Below, one piece after another: positions 56,401-64,000 of a DNA stretch of 64,000 nucleotides. Position 1 is the stretch's first letter, and each line of letters begins with the position of its first letter. Origin of the DNA: Gerris lacustris (taxonomy: Eukaryota > Arthropoda > Insecta > Hemiptera > Gerridae). The notes under the pieces are model-generated. The model had not been told where the DNA came from. It did no database searches and saw nothing but the letters and a program-made list of their open reading frames with translations. The stretch covers positions 16,267,187 to 16,331,186 of the forward strand of contig OX578284.1 of the NCBI GenBank assembly GCA_951217055.1, in the 5' to 3' direction. Made by a program: the position numbers and the translations under genes.

Positions 56401-56850
56401 AATGAACAATAACTTAGCTGTATAAGAGAATTCTAACCCTATTTAGTCCTTCCATTCCATAATCCTCAGAACAATAGCCAGTGCTTCTTATTAATGCCGC
56501 AATCAAACCTTTTATGAAGGTTTAACCTCCGACTGTAATTATTTATTCCTTCTAGCAGTGGTTAAAGATTCTACCCTTGCATTCATTAGTGAACTATCAC
56601 CTAATACCAAACCCGGCAACCTTTTATGCAGACTTAAGAAGTGAAATACCTCTGAAATCTAGATTTCTAATAACATTTCAATTCCGTTTTAATTAGTATA
56701 TTTTACAAGGATTTAAAGGTATTTATTTACAATTTAATAATATAAAGTGACAGTTAATCGTTTGAAATTCAATTTGTAAGGTACAAAACGTAATTATTCA
56801 ATTAAAACATAATTTTGGACCGAATAAATAAATAATAACACATTTTTCTA
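56401..56850. other. No gene identified
   Basis: AT-rich spacer with nothing recognised. Confidence 0.4.
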
Positions 56851-56851
56851 A

Positions 56852-57015
56852 AGGCCCCCATACACGGTCAAAATATTTGCGCAAACTTTTTGACCGTGTA
56901 TGGGGCAGTTTGACGTTTGCGCAAACATGATGTTTGACGTGTATAGCCTAAATTTGCCCGACATCAGGTTTGCGCAAACATTTTGCGCAAAATGTTTGAT
57001 CGTGTATGGGGGCCT
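56852..57015. mobile_element. 164-bp MITE, PIF/Harbinger-like
   Basis: Terminal inverted repeats AGGCCCCCATACACGGTCAA (left) and the complement of TTGATCGTGTATGGGGGCCT (right), one mismatch, flanked by TAA on both sides (56849-56851, 57016-57018). The interior has several TTTGCGCAAAC words and repeats of the terminus in reverse (TTTGACCGTGTATGGGGC at 56889). No coding capacity. Confidence 0.8.
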
Positions 57016-57306
57016 TAACAATGAACTTATGGGGAGAGTTCAAGGTTATATTATATTGAGAAATAATTAACCTTAGCAAAAACCTAATCGTGAAAAAAAG
57101 GGCACACACATACTTGACTAGTTTCGAATCATAAAATGACTTGGCCGCAATGTAGATATCACTACTTTGATAGGCTAACTATTTTTGGAGGGGGTCAGAA
57201 ACTTTTCTTTTGAGTTCTCTTTTCCCATCGCTCACGTAAAATTATGATACTACAGATGATACTGATAATATTTGCCTCATCCAGAAACTGGTCAAGTGTT
57301 AAGAAA

Positions 57307-58276
57307 ATAAATTGGTAAGGCGTGTAGTCACACGTAAAAAGGGTTTCGTTGGTATTGTGAACACAAAATTAGAAGGGGGGGGGAGTGTTTTTACAAAAAG
57401 GCGCCGAAAATTAAACACAATCCCTAAGTGGTGTATATATTTGTAATCTACTCTTCAATACCTTTCATTTGATACCCCACTCAAAATTTAAAAAAAAAAA
57501 GTTTTCTAGTGACATGAATTATCCGCCATCTTGGATTTCCAGTAAATCAGATTAAATTACTAATCTTATTTTTTCTATGGCCCAGCAGACCACACATTTT
57601 GCATATTTTTCTATATTTTTAGTAACAGCGGAAATACGATTTTAGGGGGGGGGGGGACACGCAACATTTCGATGTTTTTTGACAAAATGGCGCCGACAAT
57701 TAAACACTATCTTTCATTTGATACCCCACTCAAAATTTTAAAAAAATATTTTTTTTCGAGTGACATGAATTATCCGCCATCTTGGATTTCCAGTAAATCA
57801 GATTAAATTGCTAATCTTATTTTTTCTATGGCCCAGCAGACCAAACATTTTGCATATTTTTCTATATTTTTAGTAACAGCGGAAATACGATTTTAGGGGG
57901 GGGGGACACGCAAAATTACGATGTTTTTTGACAAAATGGCGCCGACAATTAAACACTATCCCTAAGTGATATATATATTTGTAATCTACTCTTCAATACC
58001 TTTCATTTGATACCCCACTCAAAAAAAAAAAGACTGCGGGAGAGAAAGTCGCGAGACGTGAATTATCCGCCATTTTTAATTTGAAGAGCTGATAATTTTG
58101 AGTTCGCTATATTTTTCCTGTGTGCGCGTCAAAACGATCATCTATACTGGAAAGTTTCACGGTTTTATCTCTTTTGGTTCAAAAGTTATTGGAACCGTAC
58201 AGAGTGACAGACAGACACAGGAACGAAACTATAAGGGTTTCTTTTTTTTTGGTTTTACCAACGAAACCCTAAAAAA
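57307..58276 (+). mobile_element. R4 inverted-repeat element, three-unit copy
   Basis: GGGTTTCGTTGGT at 57341 to ACCAACGAAACCC ending 58269. Three internal direct units of about 245-300 bp, each with TACCTTTCATTTGATACCCC or its start, GACATGAATTATCCGCCATC, TTTTCTATGGCCCAGCAGAC, a G run and GATGTTTTTTGACAAAATGG. The unit next to the right end lacks the GGCCCAGCAG part. The shared outer ~32 bp (from about 57309) is also present in the other two copies. Confidence 0.8.
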
Positions 58277-58559
58277 TAAAAGAGTAGTGCTGCTCATAAA
58301 AGTAGGAGTGAAGTGAGCTTATGGACTACAGAAAGAACGAGATTTGGCTAAAATTAAGATATCACTACTTTGATACGCTGGCTCTTTAGGAAGGGAGTCA
58401 GAAACTTGGCTTTTTTTACACTGTTAGGTTTTTGTTGGGGATGTCCCCTTTTTGCTAGATTCAGGATCGAGGGCGTCGTCTTGGTTTTTTACGAGGCACT
58501 AAAAGGAGCAAGGCCACTGTATTATCCTACACGGGTATAGTATGATATTACTAGGCATC

Positions 58560-58870
58560 GCGTGGCTGTATCATTGAAGCGAGCGTATTACAATAAAATA
58601 CTGAATATTTATATTAAGGAATTATTAATCATGATGAATGTCATAGTTGAAAATAAGTAGAAGAGGGTAGAGTGAGGTAGAGTGGGGGTACTTGGTACAA
58701 AGCTTACCGTCCCAGATAAACCTACACTCCTAGAATCTCAACCACCCGCAGTAGCTTTTAAACAATTATTATAAATGTATCACTTCACTACGCAAAAACT
58801 TCTGCTTGTATCAAGTTGAAATTTTACATGCCTGTTTCAATTGTACTTTAGACGATGTATATGAACTTTT
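58560..58870 (+). repeat. R3 end, with associated part
   Basis: GAAGCGAGCGTATTACAATA joins GTAGAGTGGGGGTACTTGGT, CACCCGCAGTAGCTTTTAAA, CTGCTTGTATCAAGTTGAAA and TACGTTAGAACGTAAGAT. It is the reverse of the last ~250 bp of the window. Confidence 0.7.
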
Positions 58871-59085
58871 ATTAAAATCTTTACGTTAGAACGTAAGATA
58901 TCGGACGTAAGATGGAGGTACAAAATAGTCATTGAATCAAACTTGTAAATCTTTAAAATCAGTAACAATAGCCCAATTACAGGAAGTAGAGATACAAGGG
59001 TGAGAGAAACCGATTGAATTGGTTTAAATAGATACACTGCATGCTTGCTGAAACTTGGCTTTGCGTACTGCCGTGAGTTTAGATA

Positions 59086-59271
59086 CGAGGGCCTTTCGGA
59101 GAGTAACCTCCGATTGGCTGTTGAAGTAATGGGAGTAGCGACGGGATTGTTGCACTGACGTACGGCGGCAGGTCAGTCTGCATCAAGCCGTGGTCGAGTT
59201 AAGGTCGTACGAGCGTTTTATAGCATCTTGAAATCGGCGCTGCAATTGAAAACCCCTCCGAACGGCCCTCG
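59086..59271. mobile_element. ~186-bp MITE, Tc1/mariner-like
   Basis: Inverted ends CGAGGGCCTTTCGGAG and CTCCGAACGGCCCTCG (one mismatch). The left end follows TA, and the right end is followed by TT, a possibly mutated TA. The CGAGGGN(T)TC-type terminus resembles mariner elements. GC-rich interior, no transposase. Confidence 0.55.
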
Positions 59272-59496
59272 TTTATTAAATAGAAAAAGATTCCATGACT
59301 TTCAAATTTAATGTTAGAAATACATTTCTAAGTAAAGTCTATTGCCTGTTTCGTAAAAATTACAATACCTAAAATAAATGTAAATATCGAGTAAATATAA
59401 TATAGACAGACATTGAGATTGATAAAATTTCTAGGTCATATTTGTATTCTACATTAACCTCAAATTAATTTTTCATTGAAGATAACTGAAAGATTA

Positions 59497-60545
59497 AATA
59501 TCCCAACAAAAACACTTGTGTAAAAAAATAGGCCAAGTGTCGAGTAAAATGTTGTGAGATTATAGGTTTAGCCAAGTCTCCCACTGTCTGAGTAAGTTCT
59601 GCTAGATCTAATTTATCCAGTGCAAGTACATGATGTTTGTCTGTCCTTCTCTTTCCCAAATCACTCTACACGTTTAAATTTAAAAACATTTTTCGACTTG
59701 GCAAATACACACCACAAACTTAAATCAAATTATAAATGTTATTTTTGACATTTTCATGTTTAGGCTATGGAACATACTCAAAAATCGTTATGTTACTTTT
59801 AGCTTAAAAACTCAGAAAAGTATAACAGGGAGTTAAAATCTATAGGAGGTGTGTAATCCAGTCTCCAGCTGTTGGGCCTCCCTCCACCGCATGTCATAGA
59901 GCCGAAGAAAGTCGAAAAGATTTATACGTGTGACAGGGAGTTAGGAAAGTACAGGAGGTTGCCATAAACTCTCAGCCCTCTCGGCCTACCTAGTATGAAG
60001 GCATATTAACAATTCGTAGAAGGCGGGCCGGCGCCTTTGAATTCAGTCGTTTGTAATCTCAAACCGCGGCAGTGCCGGTGTGGAGATAAGAATAAAAATT
60101 ATCTTCCATCTACTTTTATTAATTACTTGAATAAATTACCTATTTTATTTCATTTTATGTCGGTAGTTTACGCAGAGCGAAAACATGAAAATGTCTCACA
60201 GTCTTGCGGACTCGTATGCAAGAAGTATTATAATTTTTTCATTTGAGCGTCGCAGCACAAGGATACAAATTTGAGTACGACACTGCATTTAATTTTAGCC
60301 CTTAATTTTATTGTATTTGCCAAGTCAGAAAATGTTTTAAAATTTAAACGTGTAGAGTGTAGAGTGATTTAGGAAAGAGAATAGAGAGAAGGACAGACAA
60401 ACATCATGTACTTGCACTGGATAAATTAGACCTAGTAGAACTTACTCGGACAGTGGGAGACTTGGCTAAACCTATGATCTCACAACTTTTTTCGAGAGAC
60501 AAAGCTTATTTTTTTACACTAGTGTTTTTGTTGGGATTTCATTTT
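59497..60545. repeat. Inverted pair of R5 copies
   Basis: 59497-59720 (minus) and about 60300-60545 (plus) are R5 copies facing each other, with CCCAACAAAAACACTTGTGT at the outer left and ACACTAGTGTTTTTGTTGGG at the outer right. The ~580 bp between includes a GC-rich part (59830-60090) with no recognised gene. This could be a composite element with R5 arms or two independent insertions. Confidence 0.65.
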
Positions 60546-62184
60546 TTTTGTAAGTAATTTTCCATTGCCCCAAACAATTTTTCGTTTTTCTTTCTTTGTT
60601 CTTGGGTCTTTTTTATTTCTTTGTGCATATTAATCTTTCGTGTAACTTCTTCGTCGGTGGGTGTTTAAATTGAACTAAATAAAATTGTCTGGAGTAAATA
60701 TGTTAGCACTTTAAGATAACTGTCAATCAATAATGTAAAATAAACCTCAACGAAAGTTCTCAAAATCACTTTTTAGTTTTAAAATTCTCTACTAGGTAGC
60801 TCTAGTGGCGCTGTTTACACTTTTTTAAATTGTTTACATTATTTTGAATAGGTAGTTTTTCTATTAGCCTTGAAAGGGGCAAAAAGCCAGTTTTTCGGAT
60901 TTTTTAATGTTTCCTTTATTTTTACAATAAACTCTACCTATATACAAAATTTCAAGTTTCTAGGATTGTTAGAAGTGCCTTAGAATTATGATGAGTGAGT
61001 GAATGAGTCACCCAGTAAGTGACAAAATAACAAAACTCTAGGCTCATATATCTTATGATCTACTATGGGTAGAGGTGTAAAATTTTTATTTCTGGTTCAG
61101 TTGGTCATGAACTTTAAATTAAAATAAATTTTATATATCTAAGTATCTTCAAAAGAATAATAGAGGGGGGACAAAATTGCCGTGAGTTGGTTCCAGTAAA
61201 GGATGGTACGGCTGTGCTCAACTTGGCGGGGGCACTGCCGTGCCCCCAGATTGAACTCTTTTCTCCTGATATTTGAGTTGTATTTGTTAACTGACTCTGA
61301 AGTAGTAAGGGTCAAATTTGGATCAAGGGGTTGCTGATCCCACCTCTTCCTTTAAATATGCATGAAGCATAAAATTATTCCTTCATTTGTATTAACTCGA
61401 AATCCCTCATATTGCAACATTTTAACTCACAAACAACTTTTCTAATATGAAACTAAAATATGGACTTGGCTAAACTCACGAACTTTTACCCATTTAACTG
61501 TTTACAAAATACATTCTTCATTGACATATTCCTAACCTTGCGAAAATTGAGTGTAAGGTATCAAAAACAATATAAATAGAATAATTTGAATTTTGAACTT
61601 AGAAAATTGTATCAGAATGATGTATATTCTAGGTGGATACATGTAAAATAAATTATACAATATTATATAATCGGTAAATATTATAAACGATAGATTACTT
61701 TGTCCTTGGTTAGCCACTGGAGATGATTACTTAGTAGTAAAAAATATATATTTCTACAATAAAGTAAATTTTCGTGAAAGTTTTACCCTGTTAATTTTAT
61801 TAATTCCCAAATAAATTATAGAACAAATATGTGTGAAATAATTAAGTTAATAATTCAGGATCACTATTATTGTTCCGTTAATTATAGGTTATAACAGCGA
61901 TAGTGAAATAAAAGATTCAAAGATTTCATAATAATAAAGCCTTAACCTAACTATTCCTGAAGGAGGTCATTCTTAATGAAATCCATTTTACACCAGCTTA
62001 TATTTTCTTCGAGGTTAAAAAACCATTTAATTAGAAACTGTTTACGAGTTTTGTTTTATTATGATTCTGTATACTGAAGGTAGTAAAATGCAGCTTCCTC
62101 TTTATTTTCACTAATGAAAAAGCATAATATTTCATTAAAAATGGTATTAAATACTTTCATTAAAATCATTTCTACTTATTTCGC
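60546..62184. other. No gene identified
   Basis: AT-rich. The minus-strand 61-codon frame at 61532-61717 is of low complexity. Nothing else recognised. Confidence 0.4.
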
Positions 62185-62955
62185 CAGCAATGAAAATAGC
62201 CACTAACTATATTTCTAGATAACTAATGAAGTCACTTAATTAATAATAAAGAAAGACGTCTCAGATTCCAACCTCTGTATTTAACTCCTACTACACTGGC
62301 ATTTTCTCTAATGCATTTCTTCCCGTCTCACTGGCACTTAAGATAACCACTAATATAGTTTCTCTAGATGCACTGAAGACGCCCACTAACATATTAATTC
62401 TAGATAAGTTATGAGGTCACCCGTTTAATAATAAAGGAAGACGTCTCACTGGCACTTAAGATAACCACTAATATAGTTTTTCTAGATACAATGAAGAATC
62501 CCACTAACATATTAATTCTAGATAAGTAATGAAGTCACCTGTTTATTAATAAAGGAAGACGTCTCACTGGCACTTGAGATAACCACTAATATAGTTTTTC
62601 TAGATACAATGAAGACGCCCACTAACATTAATACTAGATAAGTAATGAAGTCACCTGTTGATTAATTAAGGAAGACGTCTTACTGGCACTTAAGGTAACC
62701 ACTAATATAGTTTTTCTAGATGCAATGAAGAATCCCACAAACATATTAATTCTAGATAAGTAATGAAGTCACCTGTTTATTAATAAAGGAAGTCGTCTTA
62801 CTGGCACTTAAGATAACCACTAATATAGTTTTTCTAGATGCAATGAAGACGCCCACTAACATATTAATTTTAGATAAGTAATGAAGTCACCTGTTAAGTA
62901 ATAAAGGAATACGTCTAGCTGGTACTTAAAATAACCCCTAATATAGTTTTTCTAT
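62185..62955. repeat. ~118-bp tandem array, about 6 copies
   Basis: Units carry CTGGCACTTAAGATAACCAC, TAATATAGTTTTTCTAGATA, CCCACTAACATATTAATTCT, AGTAATGAAGTCACCTG and AATAAAGGAAGACGTCT. The central four are close to one another. The first (62185) and last (62920) are diverged or partial. A TCTAGAT word occurs twice per unit. Confidence 0.9.
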
Positions 62956-62956
62956 T

Positions 62957-63330
62957 TGTCACTATTTTATATTAATATAAATTTGTGGTTTTGTCGTATA
63001 GAGTGAATTAACAAACGCATTTACTTCAATAAATCGACAATACTTCGACCAAATCTGGTCATCAACAGACGTTTTTAATGATCTTTTTGCGATTTTCGCC
63101 CATTTACTTCCTGTTGGCTAATCTTGACCTGCTAAATGAATTAACATTTCCTTTTCTTATTGTCCCTATTTTATATTAATATAATTTGTAGTTAATTCCT
63201 ATATAGATCGAATTAACAAACTTATCTACATCATTAAATCGGCTATATCAATGGATGAAAACAACGAAAACATAATTAAAAGCACCTGATGATGACCAGG
63301 TTTGGTCGTAATCCACAAATTTGTAGTTAT
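62957..63330 (+). repeat. Diverged ~205-bp direct duplication
   Basis: CACTATTTTATATTAATATA at 62959 and CCCTATTTTATATTAATATA at about 63164 each lead into AATTAACAAACNNATNTAC and AAATCG. The TATTTTATATTAATATAA core is itself nearly palindromic. Confidence 0.65.
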
Positions 63331-63354
63331 TCTAGATGAATTGTGGAGTCACTT

Positions 63355-64000
63355 GATTGAAGCGAGCGTAGCGAGCTTCCTACATTCAACGAAATATGCT
63401 CCGTGTCTGTCTGTCAGTAACGTTTACGCGTGTGACGATAACTTGAGTAAAAGTTGACCGATTTAGTTGAAATTTGGTATACATGTTCCTCTTACTAATA
63501 CTCAGGCTAAGTTCGTTGGACAGCGTGATCTGTCCATGAGTTCGCGCGCAACGCTCGCGTAAACGAGAGGTACAAAATTAAATTGGAATTTCAGGACGGG
63601 AAAAGATTCTATCATCATCTACTCGATGAAACGAACATTTTTTTCAAATAACATTTTTTACTAAAACCAACAACGACACCGCTATGACTTAATAAAGATC
63701 GCTAAAACTATTAAAGCGGACCTAAACGTTTATAATAGAGAAAACAACCTTTTTACCGATATCTTGCGTTCTAACGAAACGATTTTAATAAAACTTCATA
63801 TACACCATCTAATGCACAATTGAAACAGGTATGCAAAATTTCAACTTGATACAAGCAAAATTCTTTGCGTAGTGACGAGATACATTTATAATAATTGTTT
63901 AAAAGCTACCGCGGGTGGTGAAGATTGTTATAGTCGTATATTGTATGGTTTGTTTAGGAAGTAAAGCTTTGTACCGAGTACCCCCACTCTTCCCTACACT
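63355..64000 (-). repeat. R3 interspersed repeat, longest copy, runs off window
   Basis: Starts with a hairpin GAAGCGAGCGTAGCGAGCTTC, then a GTCTGTCTGTCAG core, TTTACGCGTGTGACGATAAC, GCGCGCAACGCTCGCGTAAA, AAAGATTCTATCATCATCTA, AACGACACCGCTATGACTTA, and ends near GAGTACCCCCACTCTTCCC. No coding frame and no terminal inverted repeat. The far end may lie beyond 64000. Confidence 0.8.

Noticed and set aside
57335..58275. TAAAAA as a simple 6-bp target duplication of R4
   Set aside because: Similarity between copies continues about 32 bp beyond it on one side, so the word is part of the repeated unit now.

Overview
The window looks like intergenic or intronic DNA from a repeat-rich, AT-rich animal genome, most likely an arthropod and probably an insect. 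The grounds are the type of its Ty3/gypsy gag and pol, the density of short inverted-repeat elements, and the lack of any bacterial gene layout. No host protein-coding gene, tRNA, rRNA or CRISPR array could be supported. Almost everything recognisable is mobile or tandemly repeated DNA. Family labels are mine: R1 (about 550 bp, with a tRNA B-box-like motif), R2 (about 600 bp, starts near CCAATTAGTGTGGCACATAG and ends near TTCGGTAAGCTCGGAAGC), R3 (about 650 bp, GTTTACGCGAGCGTTGC plus an associated upstream part), R4 (GGGTTTCGTTGGT ends with 1-3 internal units), R5 (about 330 bp), R6 (TTTAGATTGTTACTCCC termini) and FB (long palindromes with TAGTCCA ends).

Layout. 0.5-1.1 kb is a pyrimidine-only minisatellite. 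3.4-7.4 kb holds R1-R3 copies and a ~125-bp tandem array. 7.41-8.48 kb is a small, internally deleted Ty3/gypsy element with short LTRs, a polypurine tract and an integrase C-terminal fragment. 9.4-10.05 kb is a ~20-bp minisatellite. 10.07-11.6 kb is an FB/R4/R5 mosaic. 13.43-14.01 kb is a 581-bp near-perfect palindrome whose two arms each carry a 102-bp segment bounded by splice-site-like AG and GTAAG. 17.15-18.2 kb is a 160-bp tandem array. 22.74-23.60 kb is a 5'-truncated LINE with a 14-bp target duplication.

The centrepiece, 25.3-36.6 kb, is a young Ty3/gypsy element: two 1560-bp LTRs, a tRNA primer site, gag with a SAP-like domain and zinc knuckles, a GGGAAAC slippery heptamer, and a 3.2-kb protease-RT-RNaseH-integrase pol. 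It inserted in an (AT)n tract. The 5' flank together with the LTR (about 3.0 kb) appears a second time, nearly identical, after pol, where the element's own polypurine tract should be. This may be a real rearrangement or two haplotypes (full element and solo LTR) joined in assembly.

36.82-38.78 kb is a decayed hAT transposon with a perfect 8-bp target duplication. 39-64 kb contains further R1-R6 copies, inverted pairs, two PIF/Harbinger-like MITEs in the window as a whole (21.4 and 56.9 kb), a mariner-like MITE, a ~118-bp tandem array and a final R3 copy that runs off the end.

How parts work together: only the gypsy element has a near-complete coding set. Gag would build the particle, and pol would supply processing, reverse transcription and integration. 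Here pol cannot be reached from gag in this copy without a further frame correction. All other elements are non-autonomous or broken.
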